Below are positions 17,763 through 29,019 of a DNA stretch of 64,000 nucleotides, piece after piece. Both the position numbers and the translations under genes were made by a program. The notes beneath the pieces are model-generated. The model saw only the letters and a program-made list of their open reading frames with translations, had not been told where the DNA came from and did not search any database. Source of the stretch: Actinomadura parmotrematis (GTDB lineage Bacteria; Actinomycetota; Actinomycetes; Streptosporangiales; Streptosporangiaceae); assembly GCF_019458805.1 (NCBI RefSeq), contig NZ_JAIBOA010000023.1, positions 1 through 64,000 on the forward strand, in the 5' to 3' direction. Positions within the stretch are counted from its first letter, which is position 1, and each line of letters opens with the position of its first letter.

Positions 17763-18761
17763 ATGCCGTTCTCAGCGATCCGGGCCGAGAAGGGGGACGC
17801 CGGCCCGACCGTCGCGGTCGCGCGCCTGGCGGAGGACGACCTCCCGGCCGGTCTCCCGGGCGGCGACGTGAGCGTCGACGTCGCCTACTCCACGCTGAAC
17901 TACAAGGACGCCCTCGCCATCACCGGGCGGTCGCCGGTGGTGCGCCGCTTCCCCCTGGTGCTCGGCATCGACCTCGCGGGGACCGTCACCGCGAGCACCC
18001 ACCCCGGCTGGAGCGAGGGCGACCGCGTCGTCCTCAACGGGCGGGGCGCCGGCGAGAGCCACTGGGGCGGCCTCGCCCAGCGCGCCCGCATCGGCGGCGA
18101 CTGGCCGGTGCCGCTGCCCGCCGCCTTCACCCTCCGCCAGGCGATGGCGATCGGGACCGCCGGGTACACCGCGGCGCTCTGCGTGGACGCCCTCCTCGAC
18201 CACGGGGCGCGTCCCGACCAGGGCGAGGTCCTGGTGACCGGCGCGACGGGCGGCGTCGGCGGCATCGCCGTCGCGCTGCTCGCCAGGGCGGGCTTCGACG
18301 TGGCCGCCTCGACCGGCAAGGCCGCCGAGGCCGGCTACCTCAAGGGGCTCGGCGCCGCCACCGTGCTCGACCGCGCCGAGCTCGCCGCCCCCGGCAAGCC
18401 CCTGCAGAAGGAGCGCTGGGCGGGCGTCGTCGACTCGGTCGGCAGCACCACCCTGGCCAACGCCTGCGCCCAGACCCGCTACGGCGGCGCCGTCGCCGCC
18501 TGCGGCCTGGCGCAGGGCATGGACCTCCCCGCGACGGTCGCGCCGTTCATCCTCCGCGGCGTCGCGCTGCTCGGCGTCGACAGCGTGATGGCCCCCGCCG
18601 CCAAGCGCACCGCGGCCTGGGAACGCCTCGCCCGCGACCTGGACCCGGACCTGCTGGACGGCACCGTCCGCGAGATCCCGCTCGCCGCCGCCCTGGACGC
18701 CGCCGCCGACCTCCTCGACGGCCGCGTCCGCGGCCGCCTCGTCGTCGACGTCAACCGCTGA
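17763..18761 (+). CDS. MDR oxidoreductase, YhdH/AcuI (acrylyl-CoA reductase) family
   Basis: 332 aa. It begins MPFSAIRAEK and contains NYKDALAITGRSPVV, the family signature, with the NADPH-binding VTGATGGVGGIA near residue 160 and DSVGSTTLANAC. It lacks zinc-binding Cys residues, as expected for this branch of the medium-chain reductases. Known members reduce acrylyl-CoA or similar 2-enoyl-CoA esters with NADPH. ATG 17763 follows GGAAGGAGC; an upstream ATG (17715) would add 16 residues without a good ribosome site. First gene after the operator region, so likely induced with its downstream neighbours. Confidence 0.85.
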   Translation: MPFSAIRAEKGDAGPTVAVARLAEDDLPAGLPGGDVSVDVAYSTLNYKDALAITGRSPVVRRFPLVLGIDLAGTVTASTHPGWSEGDRVVLNGRGAGESHWGGLAQRARIGGDWPVPLPAAFTLRQAMAIGTAGYTAALCVDALLDHGARPDQGEVLVTGATGGVGGIAVALLARAGFDVAASTGKAAEAGYLKGLGAATVLDRAELAAPGKPLQKERWAGVVDSVGSTTLANACAQTRYGGAVAACGLAQGMDLPATVAPFILRGVALLGVDSVMAPAAKRTAAWERLARDLDPDLLDGTVREIPLAAALDAAADLLDGRVRGRLVVDVNR

Positions 18762-18794
18762 CCGCCGCCCATGAGCACCGACCGAGGAGCCCCC

Positions 18795-20582
18795 GTGAGC
18801 GAGCCCGCCGACGAACAAGCGAGCCCCCGCCCGGCCGAGCCCGCAACCCCCCAACCAAGAACCCCGCCCTCCACACCACCAAACGCCCCAACCCGCGCCC
18901 CTGCGAACGCGCTGACGGTCGTCCCGCCAGACGGGCCGGTGGGCGGCTCTGCGGGCGCCCCTGCGAACGCGCTGACGGTCGCCCCGCCAGACGGGTCGGC
19001 GGGCGGCTCTGCGGACGCCCCTGCGAACGCGCTGACGGTCGCCCCGCCAGACGGGCCGGTGGGCGGCTCTGCGGGCGCCCCTGCGAACGCGCTGACGGTC
19101 GCCCCGCCAGACGGGCCGGTGGGCGGCTCTGCGGGCGCCCCTGCGGGAGGGTCGACGGGCGTCTTCGGGAACGGGCTGACAGAAGGATCAACGGGCGAAC
19201 CGACAGGCGGATCGGCGGAGGGGCCGGCAGGGAGGCCGACGGACGAATCGGCACGCGAGCCGGCACGTCAATCGATGGGCGGGAGCACGGGAGCGCGTGC
19301 GGGCGGGCGTGCGGGAGCGCGTGCGGGCAGGCTGATGGGCGGGAGTGCTGGCGCGGGTGCGGGTGGGCTCGCGGGCGGGAGTGCGAACGGGCAGGGCGGC
19401 GCGGAAGAGGGCGCCGTGCGGCTGGATCTGTCGGACGTCGAGCATCGCGTCGGCAAGCCGGTCGGCGGGGCGCAGCTGTGGGAGCCGTGCGCCGCGTCCG
19501 ACATCCGCCGGTGGGTCATGGCGATGGACTACCCCAACCCGCTGCACTGGGACGAGCGGTTCGCCGGGGCGTCACGCTACGGCGGCATCGTCGCGCCGCA
19601 GTCGATCGCCGTCGCGCTGGACTACGGGCATGGCGCGCAGCCCGCCTGCGTCGGGCACATCCCCGGCAGCCACCTGATCTTCGGCGGTGAGGAGTGGTGG
19701 TTCTACGGCTGCCCCGTCCGGCCGGGCGACAAGCTGCTGCAAGAGCGCCGTTTCCACGACTACAAGGTCGCCGAGACCAAGTTCGCCGGGCCCACCATGT
19801 TCTCCCGCGGTGACACCGTGCATACCAATCAGAACGGTGTTCTCGTCGCGCGTGAACGCTCTACCGCGATCCGCTACCTGTCGGCCGAGGCGCGGAAGCG
19901 CGGCATGTACGACGACCGGGCCGGCGCGGCGCGGCGGTGGACGGCCGCCGAGCTGGACGCGATCGCCAAGGTCCGGCACGAGTGGATCCTGTCGAACCGG
20001 CTCGGCGTCTCGCCGCGGTTCGGCGACGTCAAGATCGGCGACGCGCTGCCCCGGCGGGCGATCGGCCCGCACAGCATCGCCTCCTTCACCACCGAGTACC
20101 GGGCGTTCCTGTTCAACATCTGGGGCACCTTCCGCTGGACGGCGCCGCCCGGTCTGGCCGACCCCTGGATCAACCAGGACCCGGGCTGGGGAGCGGACTT
20201 CGCCTTCGACGAGAAGGGCGCCGAGATCGACCCGCGCAAGCGCGACGGCCTGTACGTCGGTCCTTCCCGAGGGCACATCGACAAGGACCGGGCGGGCGAG
20301 GTCGGGATGGCCCGCGCCTACGGCTACGGCGCCACGATGGGCGCCTGGTGCACCGACTACCTGGCCTACTGGGCCGGCCACGAGGGACTGGTCCGGCACA
20401 CCAAGGCCGACTTCCGCGCGCCCGCCTTCGAGGGCGACGTCACCTACTTCGACGCCGAGGTCACCGGCAAGGAGGAGGACTCGCCGTGGGGCGTGCCGCT
20501 CGTCCACGTCCGGCTGCGCCTCACCGACCAGGACGGCGGCGTGCTGGTGACCTGCAAGGCCGAGATCGAGCTGCCCCGCTAG
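18795..20582 (+). CDS. MaoC/FAS1-type acyl dehydratase with ~200-residue N-terminal repeat extension
   Basis: About 595 aa from GTG 18795 (GAGGAG 6 nt upstream; ATG 18771 is possible but has no ribosome site). The enzyme proper starts near residue 208 (VRLDLSDVEHRVGKPVGG) and is a double hot-dog protein: N-half with MDYPNPLHWDERFA and a C-half with YGYGATMGAWCTDYLAYWAG. Members hydrate or dehydrate enoyl-/3-hydroxyacyl-CoA or related substrates. The first ~205 residues are low complexity: four near-identical 20-residue repeats, then Gly/Ala/Arg-rich 15-bp-period sequence. Normal relatives are about 380 aa. Downstream lies a CoA ligase 22 bp away, consistent with an operon. Confidence 0.82.
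   Translation: MSEPADEQASPRPAEPATPQPRTPPSTPPNAPTRAPANALTVVPPDGPVGGSAGAPANALTVAPPDGSAGGSADAPANALTVAPPDGPVGGSAGAPANALTVAPPDGPVGGSAGAPAGGSTGVFGNGLTEGSTGEPTGGSAEGPAGRPTDESAREPARQSMGGSTGARAGGRAGARAGRLMGGSAGAGAGGLAGGSANGQGGAEEGAVRLDLSDVEHRVGKPVGGAQLWEPCAASDIRRWVMAMDYPNPLHWDERFAGASRYGGIVAPQSIAVALDYGHGAQPACVGHIPGSHLIFGGEEWWFYGCPVRPGDKLLQERRFHDYKVAETKFAGPTMFSRGDTVHTNQNGVLVARERSTAIRYLSAEARKRGMYDDRAGAARRWTAAELDAIAKVRHEWILSNRLGVSPRFGDVKIGDALPRRAIGPHSIASFTTEYRAFLFNIWGTFRWTAPPGLADPWINQDPGWGADFAFDEKGAEIDPRKRDGLYVGPSRGHIDKDRAGEVGMARAYGYGATMGAWCTDYLAYWAGHEGLVRHTKADFRAPAFEGDVTYFDAEVTGKEEDSPWGVPLVHVRLRLTDQDGGVLVTCKAEIELPR
18898..19137 (+). repeat. Four 60-bp tandem repeats in the acyl dehydratase gene
   Basis: Four head-to-tail 60-bp copies, differing at only a few bases, each encode a 20-residue block containing PANALTVAPPDG. 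The near identity of the copies points to recent expansion or active homogenisation, in contrast to the decayed repeats that follow to about 19400. Confidence 0.92.
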
Positions 20583-20604
20583 AGCCGAGGACCAGGAGAC
20601 GCCA

Positions 20605-22632
20605 ATGGGCGCCGAAACCACACGCGCCGACCCACCAGACCCACCGACCGCATCGACCGTGCCGGACGCACCAGCCGCGCCGGACGCGTCGGCCCGGTCG
20701 GCGCGGCCGACCACACCGACCGGACCGACCGCACCGACCGGACCGACCGGACCGACCGGACCGACCGGACCGACCGGGCTGACCGCATCGACCGCACCGG
20801 ACGCGTCGACCGGGCCGGACGCGTCGACTGGGCCGGACGCGTCGACTGGGCCGGACGCGTCGACTGGGCCGGACGCGTCGACTGGGCCGGACGCGCCGGT
20901 CGCGCCGGAGCTGCCGGTTCCGCCGGACGCGCCGATCGCATCGGGTCCGTCGATCGTTTCGGGGCCGCCGCTCGCCGACGAGCCGGGGCTCGGGCCGCTG
21001 ACGCTGCCCGGCCTCCTGCGCCAGGTCACGGCCGACTTCGCCGATCGCGAGGCGCTCGTGCACCGCACGCCGGACGGCGCCGTCCGCTGGTCCTATGCCG
21101 AGCTGTGGGAGCGGAGCGTGGAGGTCGCGTGCGCGCTGCGCGCCGCCGGCCTCGGCAAGGACGGTCGCGTCGGCGTCCTCATGACCAACCGCCCCGAGTG
21201 GCTCGCGGCGTGCTTCGGGACGGCGCTGGCCGGGGGCGTCGTCGTCGCGCTCAGCACCTTCGCCGCGCCGCCCGAGCTGGACCACCTGCTGGACGTCTCC
21301 GACGTCTCGGTCCTGCTGTTCGAGCGGTCGGTGGCCGGCAAGGACTTCGCCGCGACCCTGTCCGCCCTGGAACCGGAGATCGGTACCGCCGCCCCGGGCG
21401 CGCTCCGCTCCGCCCGCTACCCCTACCTGCGCCACCTCGCCGCCGTCGGCGACGCGCCCGAGGGCGGAGCCGTCGAGGCGTGGGACGCGTTCCTCGCCCG
21501 CGGTAGGGACGAGCCGCGCGACCAGGTCGAGGCGGCGGCCGCGCGCGTGCGCCCGAGCGACACCGCCGCGCTGTTCTTCTCATCAGGCTCCACGAGCCGC
21601 CCGAAAGGGATCGTGAGCGCGCACCGCGGCATCGCCGTCCAGATGTGGCGGTTCCGCCGGATGTACGGTGTCGGGCCGGACGACCACGTCCGCTGCTGGA
21701 CCGCGAACGGCTTCTTCTGGTCCGGCAACTTCGGCATGGCGCTCGGCACGACGCTAGCGGCGGGCGGCTCGCTCGTCCTGCAATCGACATTCGACGCTGC
21801 CGAGACGCTCACTCTCATGGAGACAGAGCGCGTTAATCTCCCCATCGCCTGGCCACATCAGTGGAAACAGCTCGAAGCCGCGCCGAACTGGGAGAGCGCC
21901 GACCTGTCGGCCATGCGGTTCGCCGACGCCGCCTTCCCGATCGCCCGCCATCCCACCGTGTCGTGCACGTGGACCGAGCCCGGCCACGCCTACGGCAACA
22001 CCGAGACCTTCACCATCAGCACCTGCTACCCCGCCTGCACGCCGGACGAGGTCGCGGGCGGCAGCAGCGGCGTGCCGCTCCCCGGCAACACGATCAAGAT
22101 CGTGGACCCGCTGGCCGGCACCGTCGTGCCGCGCGGCGAGCCCGGCGAGATCTGCGTCAAGGGGCCCACCCTCATGCTCGGCTACCTCGGCGTCCCGGCG
22201 GACGAGACCCTCGACGCCGACGGCTTCTTCCGCACCGGCGACGGCGGCCGCCTCGACGCGGCCGGGCGGCTCCACTGGGAGGGCCGGCTCACCGACGTCA
22301 TCAAGACCGGCGGCGCCAACGTCTCGCCGAGCGAGGTGGACGAGGCGCTCGCCGAGCATCCCGCCGTCGAGGCGGCGCAGACCGTCGGCGTCCCGGACGA
22401 CGCGCTCGGCGAGGCCGTCGTCGCCTGCGTCGTCCCGCGCCCTGGCGCGGATCCGGTGGCCGAGGAGCTGCGCGCCTTCCTGCGCGAGCGGCTGGCCGCC
22501 TACAAGGTGCCCCGCCACGTGCTGTTCCTCCGCGCGGACGAGCTCGCCCGCACCGGCAGCTCGAAGGTCAAACAGGCCGAGCTGCGGCGGCTCGCGGCCG
22601 AGCGGCTGGCCCCGCCGGAGCCCGCGGGCTAA
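20605..22632 (+). CDS. AMP-dependent acyl-CoA synthetase with N-terminal repeat extension
   Basis: 675 aa. The catalytic part begins near residue 125 (LPGLLRQVTADFADREALV). The adenylation P-loop is SSGSTSRPKGI, the A5-type motif YGNTET, the TGDGG Asp motif, and the C-terminal catalytic Lys is in GSSKVKQAEL. It activates a carboxylic acid to its CoA thioester; the substrate is unknown. ATG 20605 has an AGGAGA box. Residues 1-~120 are repeats: 9-bp ACCGGACCG units (Thr-Gly-Pro) followed by five 18-bp units encoding DASTGP. It is followed after 42 bp by a palindrome and the beta-propeller gene. Confidence 0.88.
   Translation: MGAETTRADPPDPPTASTVPDAPAAPDASARSARPTTPTGPTAPTGPTGPTGPTGPTGLTASTAPDASTGPDASTGPDASTGPDASTGPDASTGPDAPVAPELPVPPDAPIASGPSIVSGPPLADEPGLGPLTLPGLLRQVTADFADREALVHRTPDGAVRWSYAELWERSVEVACALRAAGLGKDGRVGVLMTNRPEWLAACFGTALAGGVVVALSTFAAPPELDHLLDVSDVSVLLFERSVAGKDFAATLSALEPEIGTAAPGALRSARYPYLRHLAAVGDAPEGGAVEAWDAFLARGRDEPRDQVEAAAARVRPSDTAALFFSSGSTSRPKGIVSAHRGIAVQMWRFRRMYGVGPDDHVRCWTANGFFWSGNFGMALGTTLAAGGSLVLQSTFDAAETLTLMETERVNLPIAWPHQWKQLEAAPNWESADLSAMRFADAAFPIARHPTVSCTWTEPGHAYGNTETFTISTCYPACTPDEVAGGSSGVPLPGNTIKIVDPLAGTVVPRGEPGEICVKGPTLMLGYLGVPADETLDADGFFRTGDGGRLDAAGRLHWEGRLTDVIKTGGANVSPSEVDEALAEHPAVEAAQTVGVPDDALGEAVVACVVPRPGADPVAEELRAFLRERLAAYKVPRHVLFLRADELARTGSSKVKQAELRRLAAERLAPPEPAG
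20716..20892 (+). repeat. 9-bp and 18-bp tandem repeats in the CoA ligase gene
   Basis: Units of ACCGGACCG run from about 20716 to 20780. Five 18-bp units GCGTCGACTGGGCCGGAC, the first with a C for T, occupy 20803-20892. They code for TGP and DASTGP repeats before the adenylation domain. Confidence 0.9.
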
Positions 22633-22649
22633 AAAATTTCGGCGTATTC

Positions 22650-22663
22650 ATCCTTATAAGGAT
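22650..22663. promoter_or_regulatory. Operator-like perfect palindrome, family B
   Basis: ATCCTTATAAGGAT is a perfect 14-bp palindrome between the CoA ligase stop (22632) and the beta-propeller gene. It is followed 2 bp on by GTGATATCAC, and the same TCCTT-N2-AAGGA-N2-GTGNTATCA order occurs at 37758. A regulator site plus promoter element is inferred. Confidence 0.5.
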
Positions 22664-22713
22664 TGTGATATCACATGGGAGAACGCGAAGGACGAGCCCG
22701 GGAGGCCGCCGGT

Positions 22714-24312
22714 ATGGGACCGCAGCAGACGCGCCATCCCGGCGCGGTGACGATCGCGACGGCCGGCGGCTGGAGCGCGGAGCGGCTCACCCCGCCGAGC
22801 CGGCTGTTCGGTGCGAACGGGCTGCGCACCGGCCCCGACGGCCGGATCTACGTGGCGCAGGTGACCGGCAGCCAGATCAGCGCCCTGGACGTCGCGACCG
22901 GCGCGCTGGAGACCGTCAGCGCCAAGGGCGGCGAGATCATCGCGCCCGACGACGTCGCGTTCGACTCGCGCGGCGCCCTCTACGCGACCGAGGTCATGGA
23001 CGGGCGGGTCAGCGTGCGCGGCGCCGACGGCCGCACCCGCGTCCTCCGCGACGACCTGCCGAGCGCGAACGGCATCACCGTGCACGCCGACCGGCTGTTC
23101 GTGAACGAGTGCCGCGTCGGCGGCCGGCTCATGGAGATCGGCGCGGACGGCGCGATCGTCCGCGTCCTCGCCGAGAACCTGGCGATGCCGAACGCGATGG
23201 AGGTCGGCCCCGACGGCCTCCTCTACTACCCGGTGATGGGCACCAACGACATCTGGCGCATCCACCCCGACGGCGGCGAGCCCGAGCGCGTCGCGGGGGA
23301 CCTCGGCGTCCCCGACTCGGTGAAGTTCGCCCCGGACGGGTCGATCGTCTCCACCCAGGTGCAGACCGGCGAGGTGCTGCGCATCGACCCGCGCAGCGGC
23401 GAGCGCAGCGTTCTCGCCCGGCTCAGCCCCGGCCTGGACAACTGCACGTTCATCGACGGACGGCTGTTCGTCTCCAACTTCACCGGCGAGATCACCGAGA
23501 TCCTCGCCGGCGGCGGGACGCGCACCACCCTGCCGGGCGGGCTGAACTGGCCGCTCGGCCTCGCCGCGGGCGACGACGGCGAGATCTACATCGCCGACGG
23601 CACCTACTTCTACGCCCTCCGCCCCGGCGGGACGCCGCGGACGCTCGGGATGCTGTTCAGCCCCGGCTACCCGGGCTTCGTGCGGGGCGTCGCGGCCGTC
23701 GGAGAGGGCGAATTCGTCGTCACCACCTCCGGCGGCCAGGTCGCGCGCTACCGGCCTGCCGCACAGGAGAGCGAGGTTCTCGCCGACGGCCTGGACCAGC
23801 TCTACGGCGTCGCGGTCGGCCCGGACGGCGCGATCGTCGCGGCCGAGCTCGGCAAGGGCCGCGTGCTGGCGGTCCGGGGCGGCGGCGTCGAGGAACTCGC
23901 GACCGGCCTGGACGAGCCGCTCGGCGTCGCGTTCGGCCCGGACGGCGCGGTCCTGGTCTCCGAGCCGGGCGCCGGACGCGTCGTCAAGATCGCCGGCGGT
24001 CGCACGGACACGGTGGTGGACGGCCTCGGCGCGCCGCAGGGCATCCTCGTGCACAACGGGCGGCTCCTCATCCTTGACGCCGACGCCAAGACGCTGATCA
24101 GCGCCGACCCGGCGACCGGCGCCCGCGACGTCATCGCCTCCGGACTGCCGGTGGGCGCCCCGTCCGGCGTGACGCCCAAGCCGCTGAAGGGCCTGCCCCC
24201 GTTCTCCGGCCCGCAAGGCCCGTTCGCGGACCTCGCCGCCGGACCGGACGGCACCCTCTACCTCTCCGCCGACGCCGAGGGCAGCGTCATCGCTCTCCGC
24301 CAGACAAAATGA
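22714..24312 (+). CDS. SMP-30/gluconolactonase-like beta-propeller protein
   Basis: About 532 aa from ATG 22714, which follows GGGAGG; ATG 22675 would add 13 residues with no ribosome site. Repeated blades such as TGPDGRIYVAQ, GPDGLLYYPV, GDDGEIYIADGTY and GPDGTLYLSADAEG show a six-bladed NHL/SMP-30 type propeller, apparently doubled given the length. No signal peptide is seen, so it is probably cytoplasmic. Family members include lactonases and other sugar or organophosphate hydrolases. Between a CoA ligase and an SDR it might open a lactone made by the downstream Baeyer-Villiger enzyme; that is inference. Confidence 0.75.
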   Translation: MGPQQTRHPGAVTIATAGGWSAERLTPPSRLFGANGLRTGPDGRIYVAQVTGSQISALDVATGALETVSAKGGEIIAPDDVAFDSRGALYATEVMDGRVSVRGADGRTRVLRDDLPSANGITVHADRLFVNECRVGGRLMEIGADGAIVRVLAENLAMPNAMEVGPDGLLYYPVMGTNDIWRIHPDGGEPERVAGDLGVPDSVKFAPDGSIVSTQVQTGEVLRIDPRSGERSVLARLSPGLDNCTFIDGRLFVSNFTGEITEILAGGGTRTTLPGGLNWPLGLAAGDDGEIYIADGTYFYALRPGGTPRTLGMLFSPGYPGFVRGVAAVGEGEFVVTTSGGQVARYRPAAQESEVLADGLDQLYGVAVGPDGAIVAAELGKGRVLAVRGGGVEELATGLDEPLGVAFGPDGAVLVSEPGAGRVVKIAGGRTDTVVDGLGAPQGILVHNGRLLILDADAKTLISADPATGARDVIASGLPVGAPSGVTPKPLKGLPPFSGPQGPFADLAAGPDGTLYLSADAEGSVIALRQTK

Positions 24313-25169
24313 GCGTCACTATGAGCGGAAGCGAGCTTCTCGACCTCTCCGGCCGCGTCGTCATCGTCGCCGGCGCGGGCGGCGGCGGCATCGGTACCGC
24401 GACCGCCGCCCTGACGGCCCGCGCGGGCGCGACCGTCGTCGCCGTCAGCCGGTCCCGCGACAACCTGGACGAGCACATCGGGCCCCTGGTGAAGGACGGC
24501 CTGCCCGTCGTCCCGGTCGCCGCCGACGTCTCCACCGACCAGGGCGTGGCGGCCGCGATGGAAGCGGCCGACCGCGCGGACGGCGAACTGTACGGGCTCG
24601 TCAACGTCGCGGGCGGCGCGGCCCCCGCCACCTGGATGCCCGCCACGCGGGTGACCCGCGAGGACTGGCGGGCACTGTTCGCGCAGAACCTGGAAACGAT
24701 GTTCTTCATGAGCCAGGCCGTCGCCGCCGAGCTGAAGCGGCGCGGCCGCCCCGGCTCGATCGTCTCGGTCTCCTCGATCAGCGGCATGAACACCGCGCCG
24801 CTGCACATCGCCTACGGGACGGCCAAGGCGGCGCTCGTCGCGGCCACCCGCACCCTCGCCGCAGAGCTGGCCCAGGACGGCGTCCGCGTCAACGCGATCG
24901 CCCCCGGCGTCACCGCCACCCCCGCCTCGGGCACCTACGTGGACGCCGACCCCGAACGCGACCGCCGCGCCATCGCGATGGGCCGCCGGGGCACCCCCGA
25001 AGAGCAGGCGGGCGCCGCCCTGTTCCTGCTCTCCGACCTCGCCGGCTACATCACCGGCCAGACGATCCTGGTCGACGGCGGCCTCAACCTCAAATGGACG
25101 CACCTGGCCGCCGACAACACCTCCCTCTTCCTCAAGGACGAGTCGTTCCGCGCCGCGATCACGCGCTAG
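24309..25169 (+). CDS. SDR family oxidoreductase
   Basis: 286 aa. The cofactor motif VIVAGAGGGGIGTATA (residues 15-30) departs slightly from the usual TGxxxGxG. The catalytic residues are S (SVSSISG), Y and K (YGTAKAA). The C-terminus has GYITGQTILVDGG, typical of FabG-like enzymes, followed by a ~30-residue extension (LNLKWTHLAADNTSLFLKDE). The ATG overlaps the previous stop (ATGA). An alternative ATG lies 4 codons on. Probably oxidises an alcohol or reduces a ketone in the pathway. Confidence 0.88.
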   Translation: MSVTMSGSELLDLSGRVVIVAGAGGGGIGTATAALTARAGATVVAVSRSRDNLDEHIGPLVKDGLPVVPVAADVSTDQGVAAAMEAADRADGELYGLVNVAGGAAPATWMPATRVTREDWRALFAQNLETMFFMSQAVAAELKRRGRPGSIVSVSSISGMNTAPLHIAYGTAKAALVAATRTLAAELAQDGVRVNAIAPGVTATPASGTYVDADPERDRRAIAMGRRGTPEEQAGAALFLLSDLAGYITGQTILVDGGLNLKWTHLAADNTSLFLKDESFRAAITR

Positions 25170-25195
25170 CCGATCCCCACCCCGGGGAGGACCCC

Positions 25196-27100
25196 ATGAG
25201 CGAAACCCCCATCCCCAACCCGCCCACAGCACCCTCCACGTCCACTTCACCCACCGAGCCTGCCGCACCCGCCGCGCCCGAAGCGCGCACCGCGATCGCC
25301 GGGGCCGCCGCACGCGCCATGCCCGGCGCGCCCGCCGCACCCCGTGCATCCGACGCATCAGCTGCGCCCACCGCGCTCAACGCGTCCGCCAAGCCCCCCG
25401 TGCCCGCCACGCCTACTGCGTTTTGCGCGGCCGACGCACCAACCGCACCCGCCGCGCCTGGTGTGACCGGCGCGCCTGCCGCGCCTGACGAACTGGTCGC
25501 CCCCATCGTGCCTGGCGCGCCAGTCGCGTCCGCTGCGACCGACGAATCGGCTGCCCCCGCCGTGCCTGCCGCGCTTGGTGCGTCCGCCGCATCTGGCGTG
25601 TCCGGCGTGCGTGGCGCGGACGATGTTGTCCGTGCGGTCGGCAGGGCTGGTGCGTCCGGGGAGGCTGCTGCGCCCGCCGCGCCTGATCAGACCGCTGCGC
25701 CTGGGACGGCGGGGGCTGCGGCCGCGACGGGCGCGGCTGGAGAGGCGGCCGGCGCGGCCGGGGCCGAGGCGTTGTCGGGGACCTACACCATCGGCGTGGA
25801 GGCTTACCTCTCCGAGGAGTACGCGCGCGCCGAGCGCGACCGGCTCTGGGGGAAGGTGTGGCAGCAGGCCGCCCGCGTCGAGGAACTGCCCGAGGTCGGC
25901 GACTGGCTCACCTACGAGATCCTCGACGACTCCGTCATCATCGTGCGCACCGCCCCCGACCGGTTCCGCGCCTACCACAACGTCTGCTCGCACCGGGGCC
26001 GGCGGCTCGTCGACGTCCCGCCCGGCGCGCACGACGCGCGCGGGCGCGGGCGCCGCTTCGTCTGCGGGTTCCACGGGTGGCGGTACAGCCTGGACGGCGA
26101 GTGCACGCACATCCCCGAGCGCGAGGACTGGCCCTGCGGGCTGACCCCCGAGACCACCGGACTCAAGCAGGTGAACGTCGGCACCTGGGGCGGCTGGCTC
26201 TGGGTCAACCTGGACCCCGGCTGCGAGCCGCTGCGCGACTACCTGGAGCCCGCCGCGAGCCTGCTCGACCCGTTCGAGCTGGAGAACATGCGGTACCGGT
26301 GGCGGCGCTGGCTGGTCTTCGACTGCAACTGGAAGGTCGCGCTCGAAGCGTTCATGGAGACCTACCACGTCCCCTACACCCATCCCGAGTTCATGGAGTT
26401 CGGCGGGTTCCTCGGCTGGGCCCGCAACCAGGGCCGGCACAGCAACATCGGCTACGACGCGCCGAAGAACATGGACGAGAACCAGGCCAAGCTGCGCATC
26501 GGCGTCGGCGACGACCCGCGCGTCGCGACCGCGAGACTCCAGGACTTCACCTGGGAGAACGCCAATACCAACACGACCTGGACGCTCGTGCAGGCCGCCC
26601 GCGAGCTCGTCGACGACGTGCCCGAGGGCACCCCCGGCGCCGACGTGCTGCGGCACTGGCTGGACGCCGCCCGCCGCAAGGACGCCGACCGCGGCGTCGT
26701 CTGGCCGACCGTCGCGCCCGAGGCCGTCGCCAGGGCCGGCACCGCCTGGCAGGTCTTCCCGAACTTCCAGATCGGGCACGCCCTGAACAACATGCTCTGC
26801 TACCGCGTCCGGCCCTACGGCTACGACCCGGGCAAGTGCATCTTCGAGGCCGCCGTCTTCGAGCTGTTCCCGCCCGGCGAGGCGCCCGAGACCGAGTGGC
26901 TGTTCACGCCGGAGGACGATCCGGGGTGGCGCACCGTCCTGCCGCAGGACTTCTCCAACATGGCCGCCGTGCAGAAGGGCATGCGGTCGCGCGGGTTCGC
27001 CGGCCCGCGCCCGAACCCCTACCGCGAGCGCAGCGTCGTCAGCCTGCACCATAACCTGGCCCGCTACATGGGCACCGGCGCGCCCCGCGACGTCTCCTGA
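25196..27100 (+). CDS. Rieske aromatic ring-hydroxylating oxygenase large subunit with N-terminal repeat extension
   Basis: About 634 aa from ATG 25196 with a GGGGAGG box. The Rieske centre is CSHRGRR...CGFHGW, and the mononuclear-iron site is in EAFMETYHVPYTHPEFMEF (His residues spaced as in the family). It would hydroxylate a ring or side chain using electrons from a reductase that is not next to it. No small (beta) subunit is encoded nearby, so it may belong to the homomeric, steroid/choline-type oxygenases. Residues 2-~195 are an Ala/Pro-rich low-complexity extension; ordinary relatives start near GTYTIGVEAYLSEEYARAE. The next gene is a Baeyer-Villiger-like monooxygenase. Confidence 0.88.
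   Translation: MSETPIPNPPTAPSTSTSPTEPAAPAAPEARTAIAGAAARAMPGAPAAPRASDASAAPTALNASAKPPVPATPTAFCAADAPTAPAAPGVTGAPAAPDELVAPIVPGAPVASAATDESAAPAVPAALGASAASGVSGVRGADDVVRAVGRAGASGEAAAPAAPDQTAAPGTAGAAAATGAAGEAAGAAGAEALSGTYTIGVEAYLSEEYARAERDRLWGKVWQQAARVEELPEVGDWLTYEILDDSVIIVRTAPDRFRAYHNVCSHRGRRLVDVPPGAHDARGRGRRFVCGFHGWRYSLDGECTHIPEREDWPCGLTPETTGLKQVNVGTWGGWLWVNLDPGCEPLRDYLEPAASLLDPFELENMRYRWRRWLVFDCNWKVALEAFMETYHVPYTHPEFMEFGGFLGWARNQGRHSNIGYDAPKNMDENQAKLRIGVGDDPRVATARLQDFTWENANTNTTWTLVQAARELVDDVPEGTPGADVLRHWLDAARRKDADRGVVWPTVAPEAVARAGTAWQVFPNFQIGHALNNMLCYRVRPYGYDPGKCIFEAAVFELFPPGEAPETEWLFTPEDDPGWRTVLPQDFSNMAAVQKGMRSRGFAGPRPNPYRERSVVSLHHNLARYMGTGAPRDVS
25200..25775 (+). repeat. 15-bp-period Ala/Pro repeat in the Rieske oxygenase gene
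   Basis: Degenerate units such as GCGCCAGTCGCGTCC and TCGGCTGCCCCCGCC recur about every 15 bp. The coding product is A/P/S/G-rich. It lies wholly before the catalytic domain. Confidence 0.75.
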
Positions 27101-27174
27101 CCGACCCCGCCTCCCAGCCGACCCCGCTTCCTGACCGGTCTTTCCCCGAGCCGCCTCCCGAGCCGAGGACCCCC

Positions 27175-29015
<1,841 letters not shown>

Positions 29016-29019
<4 letters not shown>

